Shown: one piece after another, positions 33,301 to 45,452 of the stretch | Layout of the letters: each line of letters begins with the position of its first letter | Position numbering within the stretch: position 1 is the first letter of the stretch | From: Apteryx mantelli | Taxonomy: Eukaryota > Chordata > Aves > Apterygiformes > Apterygidae | Assembly: GCF_036417845.1 (NCBI RefSeq) | Contig: NW_027118693.1 | Location: 2,428,001-2,492,000, forward strand | Direction: 5' to 3' | DNA: 64,000 bases | Translations under genes and position numbers: made by a program | Notes under the pieces: model-generated | Seen by the model: the letters and a program-made list of their open reading frames with translations, nothing else | Databases searched by the model: none | Told to the model about the DNA's origin: nothing

Positions 33301-36300
33301 TCAAGATGCTCAGGTTGCCATTGATAATCCCATCCCCAACCAGTTCTTTTTTATCTTTCATATCATGACAGAAAAGATGCATTTAACCATGCATGCCTGC
33401 ATCTGTCTGAATGTGCGTCTTCAGCCCAAGAGAGATGGTTAGTGATCTGCATGAAGTAGACATATTCAGGAGATAGATCCCAAAACTGAGCAGCCTGTTG
33501 TCACCTGATCTGAGAAAGAACAAACTGAGTTTTAATACTTTCCTGTTCTAATATAGCTTTGGAACAACTCCTGTGTTTAGGATAGCTGGGAAGCAGGTAC
33601 ATGAATTATATTCACAATTATGGCAAAAAAAATCAGTGCCAGATGTGTAGTAATGTTTACAGGATTAAAGAAGTCACTACCATGGCATGAAGAGGTAGTT
33701 TTGAAAATTTTAATTCTAGCTTCCTCTCTCAACAGTTGTCCCTTCATGGCCATTCCCTTTCCACCCCTTAGTTCCTTTTCCAGAATACGCTTCCGTCTTG
33801 AACTTGCGTAGTGTTGAAATATGCAGTCAGGTCCATGTCTTCCAGGGAGCAGAAAGGGAAGAGGGCACCCATGCTGCTACAAGCTGCTTATCTGTAGATT
33901 GTTCTTTTGTGCTTATCACACAACAAACTGGGGGGCTGGAATCATACTGACACAGGGGAAACTCTCTTCCCAAGCTTGTAGGGTGTATTATCAAAAGATC
34001 ATATGGAGTCCCTCCGTGAAAACAGTGACTTGGCAGAAGTCTGGTAGGGTGGCCTTTGCACACATAAGAGTTGAGCTGTCTTAGTTTGTGTTAATCATTT
34101 GGCCTCCCTTTATACTTGGGAACAGGAATAGGCATCTGTAGAAAATTATTTATCTCACTTGAGCTGGTTTATAATTTAGGAGGAAACTAAAGAGGAATAT
34201 CATCATATTTCTGTTAGAAGGAAGCAAAAATGTTTGAAAGTTTTGTGCGGAAAGAAGACCTACCCTGTTGGATGGCAGCATGGGCAGAGTCTTCCGGAAA
34301 GAAAGTAATGGAATACAAATGATTTCTGGCCTACGTTCTCTCATGCAGATCTTAGAAACTTACTTTGGGCACTTACTTTCTCCTGTCACATTCATGGAGC
34401 ATGTTACTGACGCCTTTACAGGAGTAGGCAACACAAGAGCTTCAGGGCCACCCTCTCGCTGGCTGGGGTGAATGCAACTTCTGTTGTCAGTACTTTCAGA
34501 AGGAACATAGCATTTTAGATCTAAGAAAGGGTTTGCAGTAGACCAGAATATTTCTGTGTTCATTTAGCAAAGTCCTCAAGGTCCACCTTTTTTTTATTTA
34601 TTTACTTATTTCATTTTCAATTTACCCACTAATCCATTATTCATGCAGCTCAGGTGTCAGGGAGGTGGATAGCTATTTAGGCGACCTTTATCCACAGAAG
34701 AAAGTCTGTTATTTACTGTACACATCCATTACAGGAAGCAGACCCTGTTGTCAGGAAATGCTGCTCATATTGCTTAACTTCTGGGCCTCCTGGGTGTCTG
34801 CTGGCCCACGTAGTGCGCCTGCAGCCTAGAGACACAGGCATGTCATTTTTGTGTGCATTTCCTCCATTCAAGGTACATGAAATCAAGTGAGGGCTGTTGA
34901 TCACCGCTGACAAAACATGTGCTTTGTTTTGTTTTGTAGTGTGGCAGTGAGGATATGTGCTGCATGCCTTAGGGCATAAAATACAGTTCGACGTCTGCAC
35001 AGAGCAGAGGAAGCAACACCCAGCACAGTCTTGTTTGTACCCCTTGCAAGGGGCAGCTCTTGCAGTGACCTGCTCCTTCAATGGAAGAAGCAAATTCCTG
35101 AATGAACTGTCCCCACAACTGCACCTGGACTTTTCCCTGGTGTGAATAAGGTGAACAGTCTGGAGGCCATGCCATCAGAGCAAAGCAAGCACCTAAGATA
35201 TTGGAGTAGAGGTAGCAGTGGACAAACAGTGAGGTTCTGTTATTTCTATGCTGTAACCAGAGGTGTGGCTCTCACACAGATAGTCAAACTGTAGCTTTCT
35301 ATCCAGAAAGATCAGAGACATTAGTGCCAGAGTGACTTTGAGGGGGATTTTTCACAATAAGATGCCTAAGATAACTAAGTTAAAGTACTATCTGTGATTC
35401 CAAAGTCTCTTCACTGAAGATGTCTTGGTGGGATTCTTTGCCAACTTAAAGGGGATGGGAGTCATCCAACTAACTACCTTCAAAATTTCCATGCTAGGCA
35501 TTTAAGACTAAACTCATCCATCTTGTGCTTCTGTACTATTGGGAGTGAGTGATTTAAATAATAAAAATGTCTCTCAGATAGAATGATAATGTCATATTTT
35601 TATTTAAAATGGATAAACAAATACTGCTTTTGATTCTCATTCCAAAACAAGATATTTGTCTTGCAAATCGTGAGTGAAAATGAATCCATGAAAATTACAA
35701 AATGGCAATACCATGACAAGGATTAGAGAAAAGGAATTTTTTCTTTGGTTTTGTTTGGTGAAGGGGTTGGAGAGAACTTAAGGTCTAGATCTAATCCTTG
35801 GGGCTGCAGAGGATGCACCTCACTGAGCTAGAGTCCCTCACCTGTGCAAATTATAACACATTGCCCAGTGTGTGGTTCAGCGCACCTGGCATTTCCTATG
35901 AAAAAGTTGAGCTTCCAATTCTATGCTCAGTATAGTTCCTCTGAAATGCTATGGACAATTAGCGTAAGAGGAGATGATATAATCCTCTAGACTGCTGATT
36001 CTTCCCCACAATCAAAGGAGGGCAGGCAATGCACTCAGCTTAGGGCATTTAAGTTACAAATGTTTGTAAGTGGACAAACTAATTCTACTGCGTGAATCTG
36101 TTCTATCAGATGCAGTATTGGCTCTAACAGTATTGTATCATAAGGACTGGGCATTTATTTTATTAAGCTTGACCTGTGGACAATTGCATTGTTACTCAAC
36201 AATTAAATTACTGACCAATATTCTGGATTTTGTTGCAGCTTAAAAGAGAGCTGATGTTAGGTGGGTAATTTAGACTTTTTTTTGTCTATGTTCTTGTCCT

Positions 36301-36809
36301 TACCAGGAGGTTAATGGGGAGAAGCAAGTGCCACTTAGCAGAGAAGTAAAGCCATTATTGTTCTCTTTTTATTTGTTCCACCTGTTTTCTGTCTCTTTCT
36401 AAAGGCAAAGAGGTTCAACAAAGTTCTGCCACCAAAATAAACAGGGGAAACCAGATTGTGTGACAAGGAGAAGCTGCATCCAAACTTGGGGAAGGTGAAC
36501 CGTCTTGAGACTTTGGTGTGCCAAGGAAGGAGGAACTCCTCAGCTTGCTGCTTTCTGTCTCAGTTTCCACACTTAGAAAACACCATCACCAGGGTATTCA
36601 CCAGGGTTTGTAAAGTGCTTTTAGACCATTTGAAAGGCATCCCTATCTGAGGATTAGGTCTTATCATGGTGATATGTTTCAGGAGAGAAACTGGTGTGAT
36701 TTCATGAAAGTTCACACTGCTAAGAAAGAAAGGTGCAATTTCAGCAAATGAATCCTAATCATTTGTTCCACCCCCCCCTCCCTTTTCCCTCCACTTACAA
36801 AATCTCTCC
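33301..36809. other. left-arm intergenic, downstream of the intact OR
   Basis: AT-rich 3.5 kb without a recognisable gene or full element. A G/C-poor run near 34589-34620 and a C run at 36770-36781 are the only low-complexity parts. It probably includes the 3' end of the transcript of the OR at 36810-37757. Mirrored at 53219-56727. Confidence 0.45.
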
Positions 36810-37757
36810 TCAGAAGGAAAAACATTTCCTGGAGATTATCACACTTCTCTTCAAGCCCACCTTGAGAGCCTTCTTCATCTGCTCGTTCCTCAGGCTGAAA
36901 ATGAAGGGGCTCATCAGAGGAGTTACCACTGTGTTGATCAGGGCCACCATTTTGTAATAGGAAGTGTGGTGACTTGAAGGCTGCACATACTGGAAGATGC
37001 AGCTACCATAGCCCAAGATGACAATGGTGAAGTGAGAGGAGCATGTAGAAAATGCCTTGTTCCGTGACGAAGCTGAGGGCAACCTAAGGATGGTGTTAAT
37101 GATGTACAGGTAGGACATTGCTGTCATGACCAGTGAGCCAAAGAGGATGATGAAAGCGTTCACGAAATTTATCAGCTCCACAGTCCGTGTGTCTGCACAG
37201 GACAACTTGATCAAAAGCACACCGTCACAGAAGAAGTGGTCAATATGATTGGCATTGCAGAAGGACAGCCTGGCAACTAGGACAGTGGGGACAATGGTGG
37301 CCAGGAAGCCTGCAGTCCATGACCCCAACAGGAGCTGAACACAAAGCTGACTGTTCATGAGCATGGGGTACTGAAGAGGGTAGCATATGGCCACATAACG
37401 GTCGTAGGACATGACAGCCAGAAGGACAAATTCAATGACACCCAGGAAGGTGCAGAAATAGAACTGAGTTAAGCAAGCTGGGTAGGAGATGGCTTTGCTG
37501 CCCATCAACAAGCTTGCTACTGTTTTGGGTATGATGGATGTAGCAAAGAAGATCTCCAAAGAGGAGAGGTTGCAGAGGAAAAAGTACATAGGTCTGTGGA
37601 GGTCTCGGTCAGAAAGAATGAGGGCAATGATCAGCAGGTTTCCAACTAAGATCACCAGGTAGGAAGCCAGGAAAGTGATTGCTATTAGGTACTCCTGATG
37701 GTGGAGGGAGGGGAAGCCCAAGAGAAGGAACTCTGTGACAGTCGTATGGTTCAACAT
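36810..37757 (-). CDS. olfactory receptor, class II (intact, left arm copy)
   Basis: Intact single-exon odorant receptor of 315 aa, starting at an ATG with the NHT glycosylation site at residues 3-5. TM1 has GN (39-40). PMYFFL is at 56-61, the TM3 cysteine at 95, MSYDRYVAIC at 116-125, FFCDG with cysteine 177, SY in TM5 (215-216), KAFSTCSSH at 234-242, and TM7 PLMSPFIFSLRN at 280-291. The usual PxxNP asparagine is serine, a change tolerated in many ORs. No breaks. Every residue equals the copy at 52271-53218, so both encode the same receptor. Family is uncertain: TM3 CTFLGVIEF is reminiscent of OR2AP1/OR6-like receptors, which I cannot settle by eye. It faces left, away from the palindrome centre, like the OR11-like pseudogene of the same arm. 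Confidence 0.95.
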   Translation of the reverse strand: MLNHTTVTEFLLLGFPSLHHQEYLIAITFLASYLVILVGNLLIIALILSDRDLHRPMYFFLCNLSSLEIFFATSIIPKTVASLLMGSKAISYPACLTQFYFCTFLGVIEFVLLAVMSYDRYVAICYPLQYPMLMNSQLCVQLLLGSWTAGFLATIVPTVLVARLSFCNANHIDHFFCDGVLLIKLSCADTRTVELINFVNAFIILFGSLVMTAMSYLYIINTILRLPSASSRNKAFSTCSSHFTIVILGYGSCIFQYVQPSSHHTSYYKMVALINTVVTPLMSPFIFSLRNEQMKKALKVGLKRSVIISRKCFSF

Positions 37758-37851
37758 ATCTGCAACAACTGAGCTGCAGTGAGTAAGAGAAGACGGTGAG
37801 TGGAGGAAACAATTCCTCAGAAGGTTAGAGGGAGCGGAGACAGGTAGAGAA
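37758..37851 (-). promoter_or_regulatory. candidate splice acceptor before intact OR (left arm)
   Basis: On the minus strand a strongly pyrimidine-rich tract (CTCCGCTCCCTCTAACC, TTTCCTCCACTCACCG, TCTTCTCTTACTCACTGCAG) ends in AG 17-18 bases before the ATG. A second CAG lies 3 bases before it. This is the expected acceptor for an upstream untranslated exon. The right-arm mirror is at 52177-52270. Confidence 0.5.
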
Positions 37852-38956
37852 ATGTAGTGTAATGAAAGAGATGCATGCGGTTACTCACAAAAAGTCTGTA
37901 AGGAAAACAGAGAAGAGAGGAGAGGCAAGGAGAAACAACATAGAGCAAGGAGACACCATTTCAAACAGTAACAACAAACTTAGTTTCTAGGTTAGAGTAG
38001 GAATCCACTATTAACAACATGTAAGTTTTTACATTTAAGCTCCTCACTCAAGTGTCCTTTTATAGCCAATGGAGAAAAAAATAGACATTTCTCAGTCATT
38101 CTTTCTCTAGTCTATCTTAAATCTGTATTTTAGGATGAGAGAAAATCCATCCTGGAGAAAGATAAAAACATCTCTTTAAAGCGACATTAACTTTTTGCTT
38201 AGGTAAGGAATGGAGAGAAAGCAGAAAGAGGATGGTGATAAAGGAGGAGGCCACTGGGAAATAAAGGTAATGGGAGGGACAAAGCCAAAAAAAGGGAAGA
38301 CAAATATTCTATGATTAAAACTGTGGTCTTTCCCTCCAAGCTTGAACTATTCCCTATAGAGCAGAAATCTTTACAAAGAGACTCTTCTTCAGTTGCAGCA
38401 ATCTTTCTTGCTGAGAAATGGTTTTGATAAAACATTCTGGCCACCAGAAGGAAAAATAAAAATGAATACAAGCAATAGAAAGGAGAGAGGAAAAAAAGAA
38501 AATCCTAGAAGACAAAAAGATATGTAGAGAAATTCATCAGTTGGGGATAAGAAAAAAAAAAGCCCTACCTTGCAAAACAAATAAACAAGCAAACAAACAG
38601 AACTGCAGAAGACTTTTTTTTTGTGTGTGTGTGTGTGAACACTGGAAAGATGAAGCTTGGTTTGACATTGAGTCGGTCCTGAATTCATTACCTGAGGTCT
38701 TGAAGATGTTGAATTCTCTATGCAGTCCTCTCAGGACAGTCTACCCCTATGTAGACCATCTCCTTTCCATCCTGCCGCTTTTGCTCACAGAACTTGTATA
38801 AGCCCAAAAGAGAGAACAGGACTACTCTGTGCAGCTTAGCTGGACCTGGCCAACAAGCTAAAGCAGAGGAAGGGGCAGAGACCCAGGCACATAGACACAG
38901 ACTGATCAGCAAGGTCTCATTGCCTGAGAAATATCACAGGCAAAGGGGGACAGTCA
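37852..38956. other. left-arm region upstream of intact OR
   Basis: Purine-rich on the plus strand (C/T-rich in the OR's sense), possibly the intron or promoter region of the OR gene. A short TG run lies at 38620-38637. No coding sequence supported. Mirrored at 51072-52176. Confidence 0.45.
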
Positions 38957-38989
38957 CAGGCAGGCAGGCAGGCAGGCAGTCTAGGAACT

Positions 38990-39019
<30 letters not shown>
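38957..39019 (+). repeat. (CAGG)n and (AAC)n microsatellites (left arm)
   Basis: CAGG repeats at 38957-38979 and AAC repeats at 38991-39019, separated by 11 bp. The right arm has the same copy numbers (51009-51037 and 51049-51071). Microsatellites usually vary quickly, so identical lengths point to recent duplication or recent homogenisation. Confidence 0.95.
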
Positions 39020-39020
<1 letters not shown>

Positions 39021-41356
39021 AAGAATCAAAGAAAAATGAGGTGAAATGCAGCAAAGCAGTTACTTACATTAATCTATGTGCAGGAAACACTGTCAAGGGG
39101 AAATAGAAGGCCAGCAGAATTTCTGCAGACCATCATCTCCTTCCCTCTCCTCCCACAACCTTGAGAGAACAATCTGGCATGTCTCATTTCAAGGTTCTTG
39201 TAGAGCCTCTTTGAGTCAGCTGCTAATGCCGTTTGTTCTGATGCACTGGGCTGCCAGACAGAAGCAAGCTCTGATTTTCTTTTTCCTTTCAAGTAAAACC
39301 ACCCAAAGCCCTTTGGTATTCCCTGAAGAATCACGGTCCTCTGTGCTTTCCTGAGATGCTCCTCAGCAGAGTCGGTCTGAGAGGGTGACAGGACATTAAT
39401 TAAAATGATAGCTGGTACCCAGGTGACCTAATCCCTGCAGAAATGTAGATCCATTTTGTGAGGCAGTCTGAGAGAAAAACACAAAATCTTTAAAAATGCT
39501 ATCAAGAAATGTAATCTGTGAAAGCAGCTTCTGTGGAGCTACTGTCACACTCCCTGCCTTATCTTTCTAATGTTGGACATCGAAAGGATAGATTTTAAAT
39601 GTTCAAGAGGTAGACACCTTAGGTTCCCCTGGGTTAGTCAGTGGAGTTTAGGACATGATTCAACTTTTCGCAGAATGGATTTCTAAAGGAGAGGAGAGGA
39701 ACAGATTCCTCCTCTCTAAGGGCAGAGGGAGGCTTGAGTGACAGACTGACATCTAGGCATCTTCATTGCAGGCCTCTGGGAGTTCTTCAGGGGTGAGAAG
39801 TTGGTTTCTAAGGGCCACCTGACTATCTTCTACCCCTCCAAAAGGAAGTGTGAACCTGAGGGTTCAGAGTTATAACTGCCAACATAATGCAGACCTCTCT
39901 TACCATCTTAATGCATCTAAGTTAGGACTAGGCACCTCTGTTTTGACCTCTGAATTGTTCACCTAAAGTTCAGTGAGAGCAATCTCATCCGTGGTGACAC
40001 TGAGCAAGGCTTTCCCTTTCCCTGAGTACAGGCGGGCTCTTAGTCCACCTCCTTTGTACTCAGTGGACAGCCCCAGCAGAGCACAAGCCTCTGCCCATAG
40101 GCTTGTTACTGAACTCCAGTGTTCCCAGGGGACTATTGGACCCTGTCTCTGTCTAAGCCGGGCTCTAGATCTCTTCTTGTTTCAACCCATTCCTTCATTT
40201 TCCAATACATCCAGGGGGTGCAGAGGAGTGGCTGGAGTAGCCCAGTGTCCCCTCAATTTCCTCACCAGTCTTTCAGGAAGCATGTCCCCATGTCATTGTG
40301 TTTCCAGCTGATGTATCACCTCGTGTAGGGTTGATGCACAGAGACATTTGGCCAGTCTTCCTGCATCTTGGGATCCATTTTGACCACAGCACTTTGCTTG
40401 CAAAGGGTTTGCGTGAAGGAATTCTGAAGAATGTGTGCTATGAGTGATTGTCCTTATGAAATATATCCACCTGTCTCTAGTGAGTGTGGTCATGTACACC
40501 AGTCAGGGTGGCATTTTATCCACACTCAGCATCCTTCTGTAACTGTAAGTTGAACAGAGAGCAGCTGTTCCTGGTGGGGGTCTCTGCTGGGCCAGTCTCC
40601 AATCACAGCTGGAGTAATGCTCCAGATGTGACCCCAGTTGTGGGAGCATTTGGCACCACCACAGCCATCCCCTGGGGTCAGGGCTGGTGCTGCTGGGTGG
40701 GGGGAAGCACCAGCCACTGCAGCTCGCAGCTCTGGGTGCGCAGGGGTGCACACAAGTGGTGCTGGGACCCCTCCTCCCCCATGGGGCCAAACCGGGGGGG
40801 ACAAGGGGTCCAAAGGGCTCTGGGGAACGTGATGGGGAGACAGGAAGAGTGGAGGAGGCTTGGGAGAGCTGTTACTAGACAGAAGTGGGTGAGGAGCAGG
40901 AGGAGGGCCCGTGACACCCAAGGAAGTGACCAAGAGGTGGAGCTCGGTACTGAACTAATCAGCTAGGGTTTTCTTCATTTTGTTCACTGCCTGTAGAGCA
41001 AGTGTGAAGCTTTCATCATTGAGGCAACTGCTGTCCTTGTGCTTCAAATGATTTCTGTGCCTCTTAGCTTTGAGCATGAATCGTCTTTCAAGCAGAAGCT
41101 GGAAGCTTGACTTCCTGCTGCTCTGTGTACCTGGAGGCTGGCTCCAAGGTCTTCCAGGCCATGTGTCTCTGCAGCAGGGGCTGGGGCTTGACCCAGAGAA
41201 AGTCATGGCATCTCTCTGGTCCCCCTTGGGAGAAGGAAACTGCAGAGACACTGGCCTGCCAAGAGGACTTTGCTGCCCAACTAGAAGACCATTTCCTGGA
41301 GGAGGATAACCGTATCAGGAGCTTACAAAGCTCTGTCCCATGCCATTGGCTTCAGG
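39020..41356. other. left-arm intergenic
   Basis: No gene recognised. GC-rich between 40600 and 40950. A 160-codon ORF at 40484-40966 lacks known domains and overlaps antisense ORFs. Mirrored at 48672-51008. Confidence 0.45.
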
Positions 41357-41990
41357 AGTGCACCCTCAGCAAGTTTGCTGATGATACAGCACTGGGAGGA
41401 GTGGCTGATACACCAGATGGTTGCCCTGCCATTCAGAGTGATCTTGACAGGCTGGAGAAAAGGGCAGAGAGAAACCTCATGGAGTTCAGGAAAGGAAAAT
41501 GCCAAGTCCTTCACCTAGGGAAGAATGACCCCATGCACCAGTACAGCCTGGGTGCCCCCCAGCTGGAGAGCAGCTCTGCAGAGAAGGACCTGGGGGTCCT
41601 GGTGAACACCAAGTTGACCGTGAGCCAGCAATGTGCCCTTGCAGCAAAAGCCAATGGTATCCTGGGCTACCTTAGGAAGAGCATTGGCAGCAGGTCGAGG
41701 GAGGTGATCCTCCCCCTCTACTCAGCACTGGTGAGACCACTTCTGGACTGGTGTGTCTAGTTCTGGGCTCCCCAGTACAGGAGACACGTGGACATATTGG
41801 AGCAAGTCCAGCAAAGGGCCACAAAGGTGATTAAGGGACTGGAGCATGTCTCATATGTGGAAAGTCTGAGAGAGCTGGAATTGTTTAGCCTGGAGAAGAA
41901 AAGGCTCAGAAAAGGCTCTTATCAAGGTTTATAAGCATCTGACAGGAGGGAGTAAAGAAGGTGGAGCCAGAATCTTCTCCGTGGTGCCCC
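41357..41990 (+). mobile_element. CR1 LINE fragment, sense (left arm)
   Basis: Reads as the CR1 ORF2 reverse transcriptase from the catalytic FADD motif (41374-41385) through [40 protein letters not shown] and the LFSLEKKR region. It breaks off in the 3' part near GGCAGGACGAGAGGCCC. An in-frame stop ends the long open stretch at 41760. It is truncated at both ends and inactive. Mirrored at 48038-48671. Confidence 0.88.
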
Positions 41991-42059
41991 GTGGCAGGAC
42001 GAGAGGCCCTTGGAAGGAGGCGCTCCATTCCCAGAGGGTACACCTCTGAGATAATGTGG

Positions 42060-43165
42060 TCTGAAGGCAACCTGCGCAGGAGCAGGGACACCCTGCATGA
42101 GTCAAGAACTGTGGTCCGAGAGCATTTGCTCCATGACACGTTGCTCACCAAAGTGAGGCTGAACAGCCTGTAGCTCCCTGGTTTGTCCTTGTGGCCTTTT
42201 CTGAGGATGGGCACAACAGCTCTTTTTCAGCTCACTGGGACCTCCCCTCATCTCCACAACCTTTCAGAAATGATAGAGAGCAGCCTTGCTACGACAGCAG
42301 CCAGCTTTCTCAATGCCCTCTGATGCCACCCATCCAGTCCCTTAGACTTGTATGGGTTGAGTTCTTGCAAGTAATCCCTCGCTCAGACCTCATCCACTGC
42401 TGGTCACTTTTCCCCTCTGGAGTTCTGTCTCTAGGTGCTACGACCCAGGAGACCTTCTTGGTGAAGACTGAAGCCAAGAATGCATTGAGTTCCTCAGACC
42501 TATCTACATCTGCTACTACTAGATTCCCTGCCCCATTCAGCAGTGAGCCCACATTTTCCTTTGCATTCTTTTACTGCAGCTGAAGCAGTAGCAGCTCTTC
42601 TACATGCTCTTGACATCCCTGCAAGTGTCAATCCCACGGGAGCTTTGGCTTCCCTAACACCATCCCTACTTCACTGGACAATATTTCTGAATTCCTCCTT
42701 TGCAGTTTCTCCCTCCTTCCCATTCCCATATGCTGCCTTATTGCACTGGAGCTCAGGCATGAGTTCCCTCTTCAGCCAAGCTGGTCTCCTGAGATGTCTA
42801 CTAGTTTAACTGAGTATCAGGATGGACCATTCTTGTGCTTGGTGGATGCTGTCCTAAAAGACCTGCTGGCTCTCCCGAGCTACCCTGCCCTTCAGAGTTG
42901 CCTCCCCTTGTCTGTCCCATGGAAGAGCTCCATACATCTGAGCTGCACCTTCACACAAAGGGCACCCCCCTCCTCATCTTCTGCCTTGGTCTCTCCTGAA
43001 GAACTTGTACCCTACTATCGCAGCCCTCCAGTCACGCGAGTGAACCCACCACATCTCAGTTATTCCAACCATGTGGCAGCCCTGTGACAGCTTGTGTGTC
43101 TCCAGTGCCTCCTGCTGTGCCCCAAGCTGCATGCACTTGTGTCTGTTTGGGCTGCAGAGCCTCAG
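42060..43165 (-). mobile_element. CR1 LINE fragment, antisense (left arm)
   Basis: Read on the minus strand this is the front half of CR1 ORF2: endonuclease-like sequence (VGITEMWW followed by DWRAAIVGYKFFRRDQGRR, about 43072-42974), the linker between endonuclease and reverse transcriptase (LNAFLASVFTKKVS, about 42500-42450), and the start of the reverse transcriptase (MPILRKGHKDKPGSYRLFSL, about 42214). Frames are interrupted. Sequence up to about 43600 may be its 5' part, but I cannot confirm that. Mirrored at 46863-47968. Confidence 0.82.
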
Positions 43166-44130
43166 CTGTGGCACAAAGCACAGATTGGTCATGGGGAAAC
43201 CTGTGACCAAGGGCCAAGGACACTGTGTGTGCAATGGCTCTACTTCAGAGCAGAGACATGCTGGCATAGATAGCAGGTGGCAACGTAGTGGTGAAAGGAG
43301 GTTCCCACTGAGATGGCAAACTGTCTAGTACCCAAGGCCATGGCGAAACAGGGCTGGGCCGTGCAGGAATGGCAGGAGAGGGGGTTGCTGCCCAAGCTGA
43401 ATCTGCAGCACCTTGGGGCCTGTGGCAGAGGTGAACCAATCTCCAAAAGGACAAGGTGCCAATGAAGAAGTCCCTGAGCTGGGACAGCCTGCAGCGACAT
43501 GAGTGGAGACCTTGGTGTTATGTGCCTCCCATCTATGCAGCATGCTTGGATGTAGATGGTACAGACTTTGCCCAAATGCAGTGGTGGGATTCAGTTATTC
43601 GGGCAAAGGTAGGAAACCCGAGGTGCCCTGGGACACTTCCTGAGCAAACACTCCAAAAGGGCATGGTTTTCCTCTAGGTCCCATGCTGGATCTGCTAGAA
43701 ACGTGCGGTTGTGCTGGACACCCCAGGCATCAGACAGGGCACTGCAGGCCTAATATTATGTCACTGAATCGAGTGTCTGCACTGAAATACATCAGCTGTT
43801 TATAATGGAGGGATCTGCATGTTTCTCAGGTTCAGAGTGAGGGGACATCTAGCACTGTGAGGCTTCTACTGTTCAGATGACCAAGGAAATTCCCCACCTG
43901 GCCCCCACCTGATGCTCTAGAAGGATAGAGGTCTCATAGTTGCTCCATCAGAGCAAGCAGACACTGGAACATGCCTTGGACCACCTCTGTCTCTTCAAAT
44001 TTCACCAAGTGTTAGTGGGTCACCAGCTGACTCCCACCCTTCATCTCCACTTATTATAGTGGGAGCTTAGCCAAGGAGCTTGTATGCAGACATCTCTGTT
44101 GTGCTCACTTCAGCTTTGGCACGGAGGATC
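43166..44130. other. inner end of left arm
   Basis: No gene recognised. I compared 43681-44130 directly with its mirror 45898-46347 and found it identical except for position 44122. Confidence 0.6.
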
Positions 44131-45336
44131 CCACCTCCAGTGTTTTTGCAGAGCTCATGGGAGGGATCTGAGTCCCACTCCATCCCAGGGGCTTTAAACC
44201 AGCAGGAGATGCCTAGATTGACTCATCTGATCAATACCTGAAGTGTGGGAAAATGAACTCCTGTCTTGCCCCTGCCGAGGTGTCCTGCCTAGCTAAGAGA
44301 TGGGAATAGGGGCATCTAGAGTGGGACATTTCCAACTCTCCTAGATAACCATCCTCTGATGAGACAAACTGCAATACTCTAACTGGTCTCTCTCCATTGT
44401 TTAGAGAGGGATCATGGATGATTATTTTGGTCTGCCTCAGTGAACATTTCCCAGGAGCAGGGAGCACAAGGGACAGAGAAAATCACACCTTCTGCTGGGC
44501 CTCAGCTCCTGAGCGTGGCCGGGTTCCTGGATGCAGGGAGTTCATGGCAACGGGGCAGCACTGCCAAGAGATAGCTGCGTCCAGGAGCAGCTCCTCTGCA
44601 AAGAGCGGCAGGGCTCCGGGCACTGCCTGCTCTTTCTGACATGCGATGAGACAAGACCGAGAGATGTGAAAGGCAGTCTGGAGCGGGAAGGCAGAGGAGA
44701 GCTCATTTGTGGGAGAAATCTTCACAGCCCTTTGCATGGTAAGTCTCTGGCTGAAGGACAACACTCCTGAGATTCCTGGCAGGGTCACTCTCCTGGCTTC
44801 TCCAGGGTTGAGGAGGAGGAGATCATTCATAGCAGGGATTCCCTCCCACACCATCACTGGGACAGGGCATCCAGCTGCCTTCTCCCAGGGACGCTGCAGG
44901 GGGGTGAAGCCAGGGTGTGCACACAGGTCTGCCCAGGGCTGTAATTCAGAGCAGTGTCCCTGCGCCCCAGGGTGCTGTGTGCCCAGGGCAGTGACTCTGC
45001 CACCTGCAAGGGTCAGCACTCAGCCTGCCTGGACAACTCCCCACAGTGCTGCAGGGAGCAGCTCTGGGTAGGAGGATGGACCCCCAGCAGGGCAGGTTCA
45101 TTCTCCTGCTGAGAGAGTGCTGCGTGGGTCAGGACTGCTCACAGCTCCAGCTCTTGCACAGGACTTTCAGAGGGGACTTTTCAAGAGGAAGGCAAATGCA
45201 GGGTTTTCCTGAAGGAGAAGCCAGTTTCCTGAGATGGTGCTTTTAGTTTCCTACCGCCTGGCAAGGAGAAAATGGAAAGGGAGCTGTGAGCTTTGGACAA
45301 GGGACTGAGACTTATTAACAGTTTCAGTGAGCAGTC
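44131..45336. other. 1,206-bp block present only on the left side of the palindrome
   Basis: This block separates the left arm from the inner inverted repeat, while on the right the arm and inner repeat touch directly (45898/45899). Its two edges share only TC (44129-44130 and 45335-45336). It has no terminal repeats (it begins CCACCTCC and ends GAGCAGTC) and no target-site duplication. It is GC-rich with overlapping ORFs on both strands (178 codons, minus, 44483-45019) that match no protein I know, and it has exon-like splice signals (CATGGTAAGT near 44736) that I do not trust. The simplest reading is that it was lost from the right side by a microhomology deletion. Confidence 0.75.
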
Positions 45337-45452
45337 AAGGGGTCTGCTAGGATCTTCTGAAAGTGCCTTCACCCATCCCTTTGTCTATAGACAACACCAG
45401 CTTCCCCTTTGCTGGCCTCATCAGGGTTTGTCTGACCTGCTCCTTAGCACCT
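45335..45452 (+). repeat. inner inverted repeat, left half
   Basis: 118 bp starting TCAAGGGGTCTGCTAGGA and ending at CTTAGCACCTG. It pairs with the reverse complement of 45782-45899 (left + right = 91234) with three mismatches and no indel. From 45453 to about 45515 pairing continues at roughly 75% identity with 45719-45781. Confidence 0.92.

Larger units (their letters stand above)
26028..44130 (+). repeat. palindrome left arm (18,103 bp in window)
   Basis: Every base pairs with the reverse complement at 90028 minus its position, from 26028/64000 to 44130/45898. The two arms have equal length, so there is no net indel over 18.1 kb. Substitutions noticed are at 29108 (C against T in the mirror), 41215 (T against C), 42938 (C against G) and, 8 bp from the inner edge, 44122 (C against A). 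This is roughly 0.02% by what I checked. I compared all long open frames and several non-coding blocks but not every base. The outer end is set by the window, since the partner of bases left of 26028 would be past 64000. Confidence 0.95.

Noticed and set aside
41357-43165. Single CR1 insertion with twin-priming inversion
   Set aside because: In twin priming the inverted 5' piece lies upstream of the sense 3' piece. Here it lies downstream, so the order is wrong.
44483-45019. 178-codon minus-strand ORF in the palindrome centre as a novel gene
   Set aside because: No recognisable domain, overlapping ORFs on the other strand of similar length, and GC-rich composition that favours chance open frames. 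Splice-like signals nearby do not form a consistent model.
44131-45336. Transposon insertion as the origin of the one-sided 1.2-kb block
   Set aside because: No terminal inverted or direct repeats and no target-site duplication. Only a 2-bp TC is shared at the edges, which fits a deletion on the other side better.
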